NCBI RefSeq assembly: GCF_000208925.1
Contig: NW_001914864.1
Coordinates: 9,570-73,569, forward strand
DNA from: Entamoeba histolytica HM-1:IMSS
Lineage: Eukaryota; Evosea; Mastigamoebida; Endamoebidae
Length of the DNA: 64,000 nucleotides
Reading direction: 5' to 3'
Shown here: one piece after another, positions 30,533 through 40,986 of the stretch
Position numbering within the stretch: the first letter of the stretch is position 1
Layout: each line of letters begins with the position of its first letter
Made by a program: the position numbers and the translations under genes
The notes under the pieces: model-generated
What the model saw: only the letters and a program-made list of their open reading frames with translations
Told to the model about the DNA's origin: nothing
Databases searched by the model: none

Positions 30533-31939
30533 TTGAAAATAGAAATAATTAATATGAATAAACAAATAAAAGAACCTAAAGAACCATCAACATCTGTCTC
30601 TCCTAAATCAAGACAAACAAAAACAAAATCACGTCAAGGAACAAAAAAAGTACAAGAAATTTCATTAAATGTATTAATTCAATCATTACAAACAACTCAA
30701 CAACCATTAACAGTTTTATCTGAAATCCTTCATTCAATTATTTTAAATCCACCTTCAAATTCAATTTATAATACTTTATTATCATCATTTCATAGACTAA
30801 CAACACCAATAACAACTCCTCCAAGTAATATTATAATAATGAATACTCAATATATTGTTGCTATTCTTGCTGTTATTTCACTTCATCAACCAACAGTTAT
30901 AGATTTATTAACACCATTAAATCATTATGCTTTATTATTTCCTCAATTACTTATTCCTACTAAAATTGAAGAATCATCTACATCACTTCTTTCAATGTTA
31001 ACATCAGAAACACCATCTTCTATTGCAACTTCAATTCATTCTGAATTAAAAACATTGTTTGCTTTACCATCATTACCTTTGGTCATTCCATATCTTACAC
31101 TTCTTATATTATCACATATGAATGTTATTGTTTCTCTCCCTAAATTACCTCATTGCGATAATGAAAAAGATTTACTTTTATTTTTACCATTATATACAAC
31201 AGTACTTGCAAGAGGAAGTACACAACCATTACCAGTAGTAGATGATTTAATGACACCAATTACTCTTTGTTTAAATCATCTTCCTTCCACACTACAACCA
31301 TTAACAGAAATACTAGCTGCAATAATGAACTATTCAAATAGAATCACACAAGATACGTTTTTGACTATTCCAATAATGAATGTTTTAACTAAAATACATC
31401 AAAATATGTTTAGTTCTGATGATTGGTTTGATATTAGAGTACTTCTTCTAAGCATTGCTGCAAATGCACTTTATGAATTGAAAAAAACAGCCATTGCATT
31501 AGTAAAGAGTAATTTATTAGAAGAGTTTTGTCAAGAATTTGGGCATTTGGGGGATACTAAAGAAGATAAAATAATGAAAGGGTATTTAGCTGTTGTAATT
31601 TGTGGATTTGTATTTGTTGATCAAGAATGTGCTAAACGTGTTCAATTAGAATGGGAAGAACTTCTTGGATTGTTAGAAGAGTTTGCTGCATTTCAACAAA
31701 ATTGTGGAGCAATGGATGAAACGTCTCAAAGAAGATTAATTGATGCAATGGAAGTAATTGAGAAGATTGTTGATACAAAAACTGCATCAACATTTGAAAT
31801 ACCAGTAAAAAGAAAAAGTTCTAGTTTAAAAAGTAAAGGTATTGATTTGCCACAAGAAGATAATGGAAAAGAAGAAATATTAAAAGAGAGTAGAATGTCA
31901 TTTGATTCACTTTCACTTAATGATATTGATTGTTATTAG
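30533..31939 (+). CDS. Helical-repeat protein, possibly WAPL-like
   Basis: The 468-residue protein (or 461 if the Met at codon 8 is used, which fits short amoebic leaders) begins with a Lys/Ser/Thr-rich tail. It continues as a leucine-rich helical repeat array. Near the C-terminus, KGYLAVVICGFVFVDQECA followed by LLEEFAAFQQNCGAMDET and RRLIDAMEVIEKI resembles the end of WAPL proteins, where a helix pair with VLERFVEFHLTLNMISPET is conserved. WAPL releases cohesin from chromatin. The gene follows RAD51 by 115 bp on the same strand, which fits a chromosome-biology theme but is not evidence by itself. The call is tentative; a generic ARM/HEAT protein is the alternative. Confidence 0.75.
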   Translation: MKIEIINMNKQIKEPKEPSTSVSPKSRQTKTKSRQGTKKVQEISLNVLIQSLQTTQQPLTVLSEILHSIILNPPSNSIYNTLLSSFHRLTTPITTPPSNIIIMNTQYIVAILAVISLHQPTVIDLLTPLNHYALLFPQLLIPTKIEESSTSLLSMLTSETPSSIATSIHSELKTLFALPSLPLVIPYLTLLILSHMNVIVSLPKLPHCDNEKDLLLFLPLYTTVLARGSTQPLPVVDDLMTPITLCLNHLPSTLQPLTEILAAIMNYSNRITQDTFLTIPIMNVLTKIHQNMFSSDDWFDIRVLLLSIAANALYELKKTAIALVKSNLLEEFCQEFGHLGDTKEDKIMKGYLAVVICGFVFVDQECAKRVQLEWEELLGLLEEFAAFQQNCGAMDETSQRRLIDAMEVIEKIVDTKTASTFEIPVKRKSSSLKSKGIDLPQEDNGKEEILKESRMSFDSLSLNDIDCY

Positions 31940-32040
31940 ATATTGACATCTTTTTATGGTTGGTTTTGTATTGTTTTGAGTTATTATTAAAACCCATTAA
32001 AATAATAAAACATAGGAAATTGAAAAAAAAAGAAACAGAA

Positions 32041-32490
32041 TTATATAGAAAAGTATTGATTAATCAGATATTCTTTCCAAGAAGAGAGAGGAATTTCTTT
32101 AATAATAAGTTGAAGAAATACTTCTTGAAGATTTTCTAATGATAACCCACTTTCTCCTATTTTATCAATTAATTCATTAAAATATAATTGTTTAATTTGA
32201 ATAATTTGATTTTGTAATGAATTAATATCATTGTTTAGATTTTGATTGACTTTCTCTAAACTTTCTTTCTCCATTAAATTTCCTTGATAAACTTCTTTTA
32301 ATTCAGTAATTTGACAATGATAATATGATGCTTTATCAATGAGTTTCTCATAAGTTAATTGAATATCCACATTTTGTGATGATGATAATTCTTTCTGATG
32401 ATGTTCTTCAATTGTTGAGTTGAAGGTTTGTTGGTTGTGTTGTTTCAATAATAGATTTATTTCATCTTCATTATAAGGAAGAAAAGTCAT
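32041..32490 (-). CDS. 149-residue coiled-coil protein, unknown
   Basis: The frame is convergent with the gene at 30533-31939. The first 40 residues are Gln/Asn-rich. Residues about 45-110 form a coiled coil (LIDKASYYHCQITELKEVYQ, LNNDINSLQNQIIQIKQLYF), and the end is a short helical segment with ENLQEVFLQLIIKEIPLSSW. No signal, membrane helix or catalytic motif is present. The heptads are regular enough to support a real protein, but no family is recognised. Confidence 0.6.
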   Translation of the reverse strand: MTFLPYNEDEINLLLKQHNQQTFNSTIEEHHQKELSSSQNVDIQLTYEKLIDKASYYHCQITELKEVYQGNLMEKESLEKVNQNLNNDINSLQNQIIQIKQLYFNELIDKIGESGLSLENLQEVFLQLIIKEIPLSSWKEYLINQYFSI

Positions 32491-33275
32491 AATGAAATTA
32501 ATAAGATCAACTAAAACAAAAAATGAGACATTTCTTGATATATAGAATTACAAAGATTTTTACCTTTAGAACAATTCACTTAAAGTTGATTAAAAGAAGG
32601 AAAAATAAACACTTTTAAAATCCCTTCAAAAAGGATATTTTTGTTGTAATACACTCTGATTAATCAAGTTTAAAAGATATAAACTATATTAAAAGATGAA
32701 TATACTTCTCAATGAAAATTCCTTGTATTAGGTAAATTAAAATAAAGGGATTATGGTTATGAATGGCATTTCTGAATGATTTTTTTAACTGAAGTAGAAA
32801 TTCATTTTGAACTATTATTAGATGATAGGAATTTCTTAAAATAGAGTCTAAAGCAATAATGTTCTATTTTTAATAAATGATTTTGTGGTTTTAGAATTTG
32901 AAAATAATAATTATTGAAAGAAGGAAACCAAAAAAAAAAAAAAAGATAATACATTATTCTTTCTTAAATAAAATGAAAAGAAAATGAAAAAGTTGAACGT
33001 AGAATTTGTTATTTTCGAAGGAGTTTTGACTTTTTTGTAAAAACTATTCTATTTACAAGAAAAATTGGACAAATTGGTTGAATCTTCTTGAAATAGAGTA
33101 TATATTCGGGAAATAACGTAAAGATTAGTAAAAACTATTTCATTTAAATTTATCGCTATGTTTCTTTTCATTTAATATATCTTTTCCTATCAAATATACT
33201 CTTACAACGAAAAAATTTAATTATGATTTAATACTAACAACAATCTCAAAATCTCATTAAAAATCTTGTTACTTT
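32491..33275. other. AT-rich intergenic region
   Basis: About 785 bp with a 14-A run near 32930; no coherent frame or RNA seen. Confidence 0.5.
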
Positions 33276-33940
33276 ATGACTACTCTGTTTGATTCTTCTT
33301 GTTTTAAACCAAAACTTATACTTACAAATAGGTCTGTTTTTACTCCAGTCAAAAAAGATCTTTATTGTATTATTTGGGATACTACTGTCTCAAATTCTTC
33401 TGACTCTGACGTTACAAAAGAAGTCCCAAGATCTTCTCGTGATTGGAGCGATCTTGCAACTTTATATATTATGCTCAAATATAGAAAATGGCAATTAAAA
33501 GATAGAAGAACACAACCATTAAAACAATTTCATATCCAATGTTCTAATGATTTACTGAATGATTTAGGAATTAAAAAAACATCGACCCAATTACGAGATA
33601 AAATTAATAATACAAGATCATCATATCATGTTTGTTGTTTTCTTTCTTTTTTAAAGAGGATTTAATAAACAATAAGTCTTTAAGATAGATAAGTGTTCAA
33701 CGACTTTTTGTTGGATTTTCAAAGGTTTATATCATTTAATGACAAGATAAAAACAAAACTAATTAATTAAAGGCAATTTCTAAACAAATTAAAGAAGGTG
33801 TTTTTGATCCAATTTCAACATTTCTTAATAAACGAGTATTAAAAATGATGAAATTTTTATATGACACTAAATCTACAGTTACAGTTGAAAACATTGATGC
33901 TCAAATTAATACAATAATTAACCAAAATTCAAAATCCTAA
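33276..33940 (+). CDS. Myb/SANT-like DNA-binding-type protein, paralogue B (2 exons)
   Basis: Exon 1 is 33276-33629 and exon 2 is 33773-33940, split by a 143-nt intron (GTTTGTTG...AAAG), giving 173 residues. Without splicing the frame ends after 129 residues in an intron-encoded tail. With splicing, NTRSSYH/AISKQIKEGVFDP continues exactly as in paralogue A (NTRSSYHALIKQLQKESF), and the helical C-terminus is restored. The domain core (SRDWSDLATLYIMLKYRKWQ and TQLRDKINNTRSSYH) is strongly conserved between the two. The N-terminal 45 residues differ. It is inferred to be a lineage-specific nuclear DNA-binding protein; the target is unknown. Confidence 0.8.
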
Positions 33941-34251
33941 GGAAAGTCATATCAATGAAAAGGAGAGAGAGATATATATATACAACCAATTTGTTTCTTT
34001 TGTTTTGTAAATTCTTTAAGTTTAAAATACAGAATTTTAAATAATTGACTTGAAATTCGTTGTCATTCAAAAGTTTTGAAACCGAAGGAATCTTTTTAGA
34101 CTCATTCCAAATAACACAATTTAAGAATATAAAACACAAAATAAAAACAAGAAAATAAAGAAACAAAAAATAGGAAAAAATATAAAACGTTCCCCTTTTT
34201 GAATAGTCAAAGAAGAATATCTTTTATTGAATCAGTTGAAATTAAAGTGTT
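33941..34251. other. Short AT-rich spacer
   Basis: Upstream region of the next plus-strand gene. A minus-strand 82-codon frame crosses it, but its content looks like chance. Confidence 0.4.
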
Positions 34252-35013
34252 ATGAAGAAGAGTATTTGTCAATCAAAAATTGATTCAAAAAAACAAGAAG
34301 TTCATTTAGAAATGGTTTTATTTTCAATATTAAATGAATTAAATTATAATTTAGAATTAGAAAAGTTTTATAAAAAGAGTAAATATGAAACTCAATTAGT
34401 TAAAGTTCATGATATTTATATTGAAGAAAAAGGAAGAAGAATTAACACAACATTTAAGAAATATGTTATTGATGGTTGTAAAGAAGGAAATGAAAATTAT
34501 TATAAAAGAAATTATGATGCATTAACAATGAATTGGATGATTGAAGAATGTTTAAAACATAAAGTACATTTTGAATTTAGAGGAACAAGAAGTGCTAAAT
34601 ATACAGTTGTTATGAAGAAAATTAAATCTATACAATGGAATGGTGTTTTAATAGAATCAAGTTTAATTGATCTTTTAGGAATTCAATTATTGGATTCTTT
34701 AAAGAATTTATTAAGTGGAAATAATCGTCAAAGTGAATCTTCACTTATTTTATTACCATCACATTCTTTTTCTTTTTTATCATCTCTTCGTTCTATGGGA
34801 TTTTTCTTTCAACATCCTACTTGTAATGATTTAAATCATTGTCATTGTACAAAAGTAATAAATAATGAATGTGAACATGGTCTTGAAAATGGTCAATGTG
34901 ATATTTGTTCTTTTCAATCAAATAACTCCTCTGAATTAACATCAGCTTCATCAGTAGATTCTTCTCTTAGTGTATTTCTTCCTGTTCATTCTTCTTATTA
35001 TCACATATTATAA
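34252..35013 (+). CDS. 253-residue protein with Cys/His-rich tail, unknown
   Basis: The first 150 residues are a compact, charged globular domain (EVHLEMVLFSILNELNYNLE, YDALTMNWMIEECLKHKVHF, RSAKYTVVMKKIKSIQWNG). Around residues 185-225 is a Cys/His cluster (CNDLNHCHC, CEHGLENGQCDIC) that probably binds zinc, followed by a Ser-rich tail. There is no signal peptide or membrane span. The small basic domain next to a zinc cluster is compatible with a nuclear regulator, but I do not recognise the family. It is probably Entamoeba-specific, standing between a Myb-like gene and a receptor kinase. Confidence 0.7.
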   Translation: MKKSICQSKIDSKKQEVHLEMVLFSILNELNYNLELEKFYKKSKYETQLVKVHDIYIEEKGRRINTTFKKYVIDGCKEGNENYYKRNYDALTMNWMIEECLKHKVHFEFRGTRSAKYTVVMKKIKSIQWNGVLIESSLIDLLGIQLLDSLKNLLSGNNRQSESSLILLPSHSFSFLSSLRSMGFFFQHPTCNDLNHCHCTKVINNECEHGLENGQCDICSFQSNNSSELTSASSVDSSLSVFLPVHSSYYHIL

Positions 35014-35112
35014 TTTACTTATTTTTATTAATTCCTTTCTTTCTATTTCTTCTTTTTAACAGCTTAATTATTGACGTTATTTTTCTTTTAGTTTTTAACT
35101 TATTATTTTCAA

Positions 35113-38100
35113 ATGTTTGTTCCATTTATTCTTCTATTCTTTTTGTTTTACAAAACGTCGAGTAGAATTTGTACTGTTATGACTTGTGATGAATTTAATC
35201 AATTGTCTGATTGTACTTTGATTTCTATTGATAACTCAACTTTTACTATTGATGTTTTATGTTTGAATGACACAAAAAATTTACCTCCAATCAATTTAGG
35301 AAATTCATCTACACTTATTATTGAAGATGGCGCATTTCAATATATTTCTTCTATTTCAATTAAAGATGCTTCATTTGTAACAATACAAGGAACATTATAT
35401 ATATCTAATAATCAACTATTACAACTTGGGTCAAATGTAATATTATCAATTAATGGTTCAATTATAGTAAATTCTATACTTTTTAATATGAATAATCTAA
35501 ACATTATTCTTAATGAAGGTGGACATTTTATCATTTATAATTCATATGTGTCATTTCTTAATACAAAAATTACTTCAATAACTCATGCATTTTTTATCAT
35601 TCAAGAACATTGTTCTTTAACTTTTTTGGATACTTCTATTTCAATTCTACAAATGAATGTTTTAGGTTCAAGTATACTTGATTTGACAAAGTGTTCTGTA
35701 AATTCTATTTCACTAACTCTTTTTAATGATTCATCTTTACAAATTCATCAATCCACTTTTATTACTTCAGAAATTACACTTAAAGATTCTAGTCAAATTA
35801 TATTGGAAGAATCATCCTTCCAATTAACTTTTCTTCATTTGTTTAATCAATCAATTCTTTCTAGTGATACTTATAGCATTATTTCAAAAACACAACAACT
35901 TGTCTTAAGTGGAAAATCAATTTTAACAATAAATAATGGTATTTTATCAGATATTGAATCAGTTATATTATTTGGAGACTCTCAACTGATTGTAAATGAT
36001 TGTGATATTAATTTAAAAACAATTCAATTGTACGACAAAAGTCAAATTGTTTTCTCTGGAACAACTCAATTGAATAATGATTCTCCTTCTTCTGGTATTC
36101 ATTTCTTTCTCTTTAATTCTTCTAAAACTCAATTACAAAATAATACCTCTGGATATATTGGGTCTATTCAACAATTTAATATCTCTTTATTTTTTATTTC
36201 TGACAATGTTGTGATTTCTTCTCTTTATGATGATCCTTTCACTATTGATATGTATGAAAACTCAATGTTTTGGTTATATGGATTATCTCAAATGTCATTA
36301 GACAATCTTACTTTACATAACCATTCAACTATGCATTTTTATGATAATTATTTCATTGAAGTTAAACAAATCAATACGTATGATTATTCAAATATTATAT
36401 TATTTGACAATGGAATGTTAACACTTCATACATTGGTAGCTACTAAACATTCTACAATTATTTTAAATGGAGAATGTTGGATTATTGCAAACTCTATATT
36501 ACTGGAAGGTTCAAGTAATTTCTTTCAAAATTTTAAGTCATATGTACTTTCTACTAGTTTTATTAATATGATTGATTCTAGTTCATGGTATCTCCAAGAA
36601 GATTCTTTTTTCTCTTGTGAGAGATTTAGTATGACAGACACAACACATCTTCATTTTAATACCTCAAAAAAGATACAAATACAAAGTAGTTTTGATTGTA
36701 AAGAAGAATGTTATTCAATTTCACTTAGTGGTTCTTGTATAATTAATATAACAAGAACAATTGAAGAAACTGTTGTATTTGAGAAAACAGAAACTGAAGT
36801 ATATCTTGGAAATGATATTATTATATTAAATGAATATGAAGAATGTACTAATCTTATATTTGATGAATATAAAGGATTTCAAAAGAATAAAAACCCACAT
36901 ACTGTGCTTTTATCTAATGGTAAAATACTTAGGTATTGTCCTAATAATATGGATATTACAATGAAATGTATTATGAATGGAACTGAGTGGATGAATGAAT
37001 ATAACAAAAATTATCTTACATCAAAGAATTTAAAATATTCATTCACTCAAAAATATTGTCCATGTTCTGGTAATAATTGTTATATTTCTTCTTTAAATGA
37101 TAAAGTTATTATAAATGGTGGTGATGTTAATGCTAATTTTATAGATAGAAAAGTAAATCTTATTATGAATTCTAATTTCTATCAACAAACAATTCATGGA
37201 TTTATTGGCAGTGTTACCTTTCCAAATAAAATCACTATATATCCACTTTGTGAAGTAATAGGTAAAAATGGAGTTGTTTCAATAGATGGAGATCTTTTTA
37301 AATATCAAGTTGATTGTTCTTCAGATGATAATAACCTTAAATTAACAAGAAAACATGAACTTCCAAGTTCATTATTTAAATGGAATGACCAAACAATTGA
37401 AATTAAAAGTGAAATTGGAGTTATTCTATATTATAAAGATAATTTTAATATTCTTAAAAATTACAATATTCAAGGTTCTGTTCCTATAATTATTAAAACA
37501 TACAATGGAATGATAGATCAAAATACAAATGAATTATGTGACTTTGGTATTTATGAAAATGATCAATTTAATTGTCTTAGAAAGAAAATTATTCAATGTG
37601 ATTCTGGTTATTATTATGAATCTAATGGATGTAAACAATGTACTATTGATCATTGTAAATATTGCACTTCTTCAGATTGTTTATTATGTAATGATAATTA
37701 TCAATTAAAAGATAGTAAATGTGTGTTTGTAAATTCTTCTATATGTTTGAAATTTACTAATAATCATTGTTCTTATTGTTCTTTTGGTGGTGTTACAAAT
37801 GGACAATGTTCTAAATGTGAATGTGAATATTGTGCTGATTGTTATGAAGGAAAATGTTATCGTTGTGAAGATTCATTTGATGGAATTTTAGAGAATAATC
37901 AATGTATTAAAAAAGAAGGTACAGAATATAAATCAGCAACTACAATTGTTTCATGTTCAACTACACATTTTCTTAATAAGAATATTTGTGAGAATTGTAC
38001 TTCTAGTAATTCTAAAAGTGAAATATGTGAAAATAATAGAATATTAAAATGTGGATATGGCTCATTACTGAATGAAAAAGGAAGTTGCGTTTCTGTAATT

Positions 38101-40293
38101 AATGGGGTAGTAGAAAAAGATGGAATTATTAAATGTGATGATGGATTTTCTTTGGTTCAAGGGGTATGTGTTCACACTCAAGATGAATGTGAGAAAATGA
38201 TTAATGGAAAGTGTTTAGAATGTAAATATTCTTATGGACAATATCTTTACACAACTCAAACACTAAATTGTAAAAATAAAGTAAATCATTGTCAAGTTCA
38301 AAGCAAATTTGGATGTCAAAGATGTGATGATGGATATTTTTTACAAGAAGGGTTATGTATTACTTGTGATGAAAGATGTTTGACATGTACTAATACTTCA
38401 ACATATTGTCTAAGTTGTAAAGAAGGATATTTTATTGATGATCATCAATGCAGAGATAATATAGAAATGCAAGAAAGTTGTAAATTATATACAGCAACTG
38501 GAAAGTGTGTAAAATGTCATGATAAATACTATATTTATGATTTTGGATGTTTTCCATGTAAAGAAGAATGTAATACATGTACAGATGATCAAAGTTGTAT
38601 TGAATGTAATGATACAATGTATAAGAATCAAAATAATGAATGTAAATTTAGAAATGAAATTCATGGATGTAAAAGTAATATTACTTCTAAAGGATGTGAT
38701 AGTTGTGAAGATGGATATTATCTTGTTTTTAATGAATGTTTTAAATGTGGTAATCATTGTAAGAAATGCAAGAATATTGAAAATTGTCAAGTATGTGAAA
38801 ATAATTACATTTTAAACTCTTTGACACTTAGTTGTGTCTCAATGAGTTTTGTAGATCATTGTATCAAAACTGAAAACTCTAAATGCTCTCATTGTTCATT
38901 TAGATATAAATTGAATGAAAATAAAGAAAGTTGTATACCTAATGTTGTTTGGTGGATTGTTTTATTAGAAATTATCACAGCAATACTCATACTAATTATA
39001 ATAGTTAGTATTGTTTGTGTTGTTACTAAAGTATTTATTTACAATGTTTTTCTAAAACAAAAGTCTATTATAATGAATATAAAGAAACTAAAGATTCAAA
39101 TGAATGTTCATGCAACATCAGACATTATGATATCAACTGAATCAATTCAATTTAAAACTCTTGATAATTTATTAAGTGTTGACACAATAAATTATGCTTC
39201 ATTTTATATTGGAAATATATCTAACTCTAAAAAAGAAGTTATCATTAATTGTCCTTTCATTAATGATTATAAGTACCAAATGACAATATATCCCGAATGT
39301 GTTAATCTAAAACCAAATAAATGTTGTCATGTTAAAGTATCACTTCTTCCTTATTGTACTTGTTTGATTAATGATACAATCTCATTGTATGAAGTAGATA
39401 GTCTAAATAAAAAGAGATTAATCTATACATTACCAATTAAAGCTCAAACAGAACTTTCACCAAAACTTGATATTGCTGATGTCATTGAACAAAAAATTAT
39501 TGGAGAAGGGAGATTTGGAGTTATTAGCAAAGGAAGTTATAAAGGAATTCCTGTTGCAATAAAAAGATTAAAAGAATTTTCATTTAATACAGAAAAATCA
39601 CTTAACACAGACTTTACAAAAGAAGTTGAAATGTTATATAAAATAAGATGTGATTATATTGTTCATTTTTATGGGGCATTATGTTTTGATTTCAATAAAA
39701 GTATTATCATGGAATATGCACCATTTGGTTCTTTAAGAAATTTGATTATTAAGAAAAATCTTAATACACAAATTAATAAACAATCAAGAATCAAATTTAT
39801 TATAGACGCTGCTAAAGGCATTCAATATCTTCATAATAATGGTATTCTTCATCGTGACATTAAACCAGAAAATATCCTTATTATGTCTCTTGATACAAAT
39901 AATGTATCAGTATGTGCTAAATTAACTGACTTTGGAAGTGCAAGAAATATAAATATGCTCCAAACAAATATGACTTTTACCACAGGAGTTGGTAGTCCAG
40001 CATTTATGGCACCAGAAATATTATTACTTCAAAAATATAAAAAACCAGCTGATATTTATGCTTTTGCAATAACAATGTACGAGACTATGAAATGGGGAGG
40101 AGCTTACGATAATTGGGATGGATTGTTTGAATATCCATGGCAAATAGCTGAATTTGTTGTGTCAGGAAAAAGACTTGAGAAACCTGAAGGTATGGAAGAT
40201 AACATCTTTTTAATTATTTCTAAGTGTTGGAATAATAACCCTCAACAACGATTAGATATTACAACATTGATCGAATTATTAACAAATGTATGA
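35113..40293 (+). CDS. Transmembrane receptor kinase (TMK family, CXXC-rich ectodomain)
   Basis: The 1726-residue protein begins with a signal peptide (MFVPFILLFFLFYKTSS). Residues about 40-620 show repeating short strands ending in Ser/Thr/Asn (SSLQIHQSTFITSEITLKDS), suggesting a beta-helix, with many N-x-S/T sites. Residues about 830-1275 are dense in CxxC pairs (CTIDHCKYC, CDERCLTCTNTSTYCLSC), the TMK hallmark. One membrane span lies near 1280-1310. The cytosolic part has a beta-rich juxtamembrane domain (1325-1450) and a kinase domain with glycine loop GEGRFG (1464-1469), VAIK Lys1484, HRD Asp1582 and DFG Asp1606. All catalytic residues are present, so it is expected to be active. Entamoeba has a large TMK family thought to sense nutrients and host material; the ligand is unknown. 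Confidence 0.93.
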   Translation: MFVPFILLFFLFYKTSSRICTVMTCDEFNQLSDCTLISIDNSTFTIDVLCLNDTKNLPPINLGNSSTLIIEDGAFQYISSISIKDASFVTIQGTLYISNNQLLQLGSNVILSINGSIIVNSILFNMNNLNIILNEGGHFIIYNSYVSFLNTKITSITHAFFIIQEHCSLTFLDTSISILQMNVLGSSILDLTKCSVNSISLTLFNDSSLQIHQSTFITSEITLKDSSQIILEESSFQLTFLHLFNQSILSSDTYSIISKTQQLVLSGKSILTINNGILSDIESVILFGDSQLIVNDCDINLKTIQLYDKSQIVFSGTTQLNNDSPSSGIHFFLFNSSKTQLQNNTSGYIGSIQQFNISLFFISDNVVISSLYDDPFTIDMYENSMFWLYGLSQMSLDNLTLHNHSTMHFYDNYFIEVKQINTYDYSNIILFDNGMLTLHTLVATKHSTIILNGECWIIANSILLEGSSNFFQNFKSYVLSTSFINMIDSSSWYLQEDSFFSCERFSMTDTTHLHFNTSKKIQIQSSFDCKEECYSISLSGSCIINITRTIEETVVFEKTETEVYLGNDIIILNEYEECTNLIFDEYKGFQKNKNPHTVLLSNGKILRYCPNNMDITMKCIMNGTEWMNEYNKNYLTSKNLKYSFTQKYCPCSGNNCYISSLNDKVIINGGDVNANFIDRKVNLIMNSNFYQQTIHGFIGSVTFPNKITIYPLCEVIGKNGVVSIDGDLFKYQVDCSSDDNNLKLTRKHELPSSLFKWNDQTIEIKSEIGVILYYKDNFNILKNYNIQGSVPIIIKTYNGMIDQNTNELCDFGIYENDQFNCLRKKIIQCDSGYYYESNGCKQCTIDHCKYCTSSDCLLCNDNYQLKDSKCVFVNSSICLKFTNNHCSYCSFGGVTNGQCSKCECEYCADCYEGKCYRCEDSFDGILENNQCIKKEGTEYKSATTIVSCSTTHFLNKNICENCTSSNSKSEICENNRILKCGYGSLLNEKGSCVSVINGVVEKDGIIKCDDGFSLVQGVCVHTQDECEKMINGKCLECKYSYGQYLYTTQTLNCKNKVNHCQVQSKFGCQRCDDGYFLQEGLCITCDERCLTCTNTSTYCLSCKEGYFIDDHQCRDNIEMQESCKLYTATGKCVKCHDKYYIYDFGCFPCKEECNTCTDDQSCIECNDTMYKNQNNECKFRNEIHGCKSNITSKGCDSCEDGYYLVFNECFKCGNHCKKCKNIENCQVCENNYILNSLTLSCVSMSFVDHCIKTENSKCSHCSFRYKLNENKESCIPNVVWWIVLLEIITAILILIIIVSIVCVVTKVFIYNVFLKQKSIIMNIKKLKIQMNVHATSDIMISTESIQFKTLDNLLSVDTINYASFYIGNISNSKKEVIINCPFINDYKYQMTIYPECVNLKPNKCCHVKVSLLPYCTCLINDTISLYEVDSLNKKRLIYTLPIKAQTELSPKLDIADVIEQKIIGEGRFGVISKGSYKGIPVAIKRLKEFSFNTEKSLNTDFTKEVEMLYKIRCDYIVHFYGALCFDFNKSIIMEYAPFGSLRNLIIKKNLNTQINKQSRIKFIIDAAKGIQYLHNNGILHRDIKPENILIMSLDTNNVSVCAKLTDFGSARNINMLQTNMTFTTGVGSPAFMAPEILLLQKYKKPADIYAFAITMYETMKWGGAYDNWDGLFEYPWQIAEFVVSGKRLEKPEGMEDNIFLIISKCWNNNPQQRLDITTLIELLTNV

Positions 40294-40413
40294 ATAATAT
40301 GTACTTATTTATTATTATTTTATACTTTTTTTTTAAAAAAATGACGCTTATAAAAATATAATTTTTGTGTATGAAGAAAAAAGTAACTCAAAAACAGTTT
40401 CAAGAGTAATTGA

Positions 40414-40986
40414 ATGAATCGGCACAAACATAGTGTTAAGGACTTTCGCAAATATAAAGATAAAGTCAATTATCTAATATCATTACAATCCATCTATCTT
40501 GCATTACTTAATAAATATGCAACAATAGAACTAAAACGAAGGTCAGTTAAATCAACAGTAACATTACCATTTCTTTGTGTTTCAAAAATAACTTTTTCAC
40601 AATTAGATACTATTTTAGTTTGGAAATTGATTGAAGACAAAATACATCATATATTTGTTTTGGAAACAAACAATAACATTGAAAAAGCAATAGCAGCATC
40701 TCATGTTAAGAAAAATAGATTGAATGTGTCGATTCAACTCCTTGAAGACTTCTTATTTGAAAAAGGTTATCGTTATACGTATTCATTATTTTATAGAAAG
40801 GATGGAAGTATTTCAGGTGAAGTTAGTATAGGTATTTATTGTAATAATATACTACAATATGATATAAATGCAATTAAAACAATAGGCTCTTCAATTAATA
40901 ATTATTTGACTAGTCAATTAAAAAATAATCCAACGGTAGACATTACTAAAGGTGATCCTATCATATGTGATTTGTTAAATAAATAA
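40414..40986 (+). CDS. 190-residue protein of a small Entamoeba family, copy A
   Basis: A single-exon protein homologous to the one at 52799-53374. Shared blocks are YLISLQSIYLALLNKYATIE (YLVHQQAVLIGLLNKYYDIN in copy B) and LLEDFLFEKGYRY (FLMDTLQLQGYEY). A third is IYCNNILQYDINAIKTIG with INNYLTSQLK (IFCDNELLFDKDQIEACG with INLWLNNQLK). The N-terminus is basic and helical. No known domain, signal or membrane segment is seen. Size and charge would suit a nuclear or cytosolic regulator, but that is a guess. It starts 120 bp after the kinase stop, on the same strand. Confidence 0.7.
   Translation: MNRHKHSVKDFRKYKDKVNYLISLQSIYLALLNKYATIELKRRSVKSTVTLPFLCVSKITFSQLDTILVWKLIEDKIHHIFVLETNNNIEKAIAASHVKKNRLNVSIQLLEDFLFEKGYRYTYSLFYRKDGSISGEVSIGIYCNNILQYDINAIKTIGSSINNYLTSQLKNNPTVDITKGDPIICDLLNK

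Noticed and set aside
33918..34166. 82-codon minus-strand ORF with a hydrophobic start
   Set aside because: It overlaps the end of the Myb-like gene and has the residue mix of A/T-rich noise; no domain or promoter.
38432..38815. Three ORFs inside the receptor kinase gene in other frames
   Set aside because: Shadows caused by the regular CxxC codon pattern.
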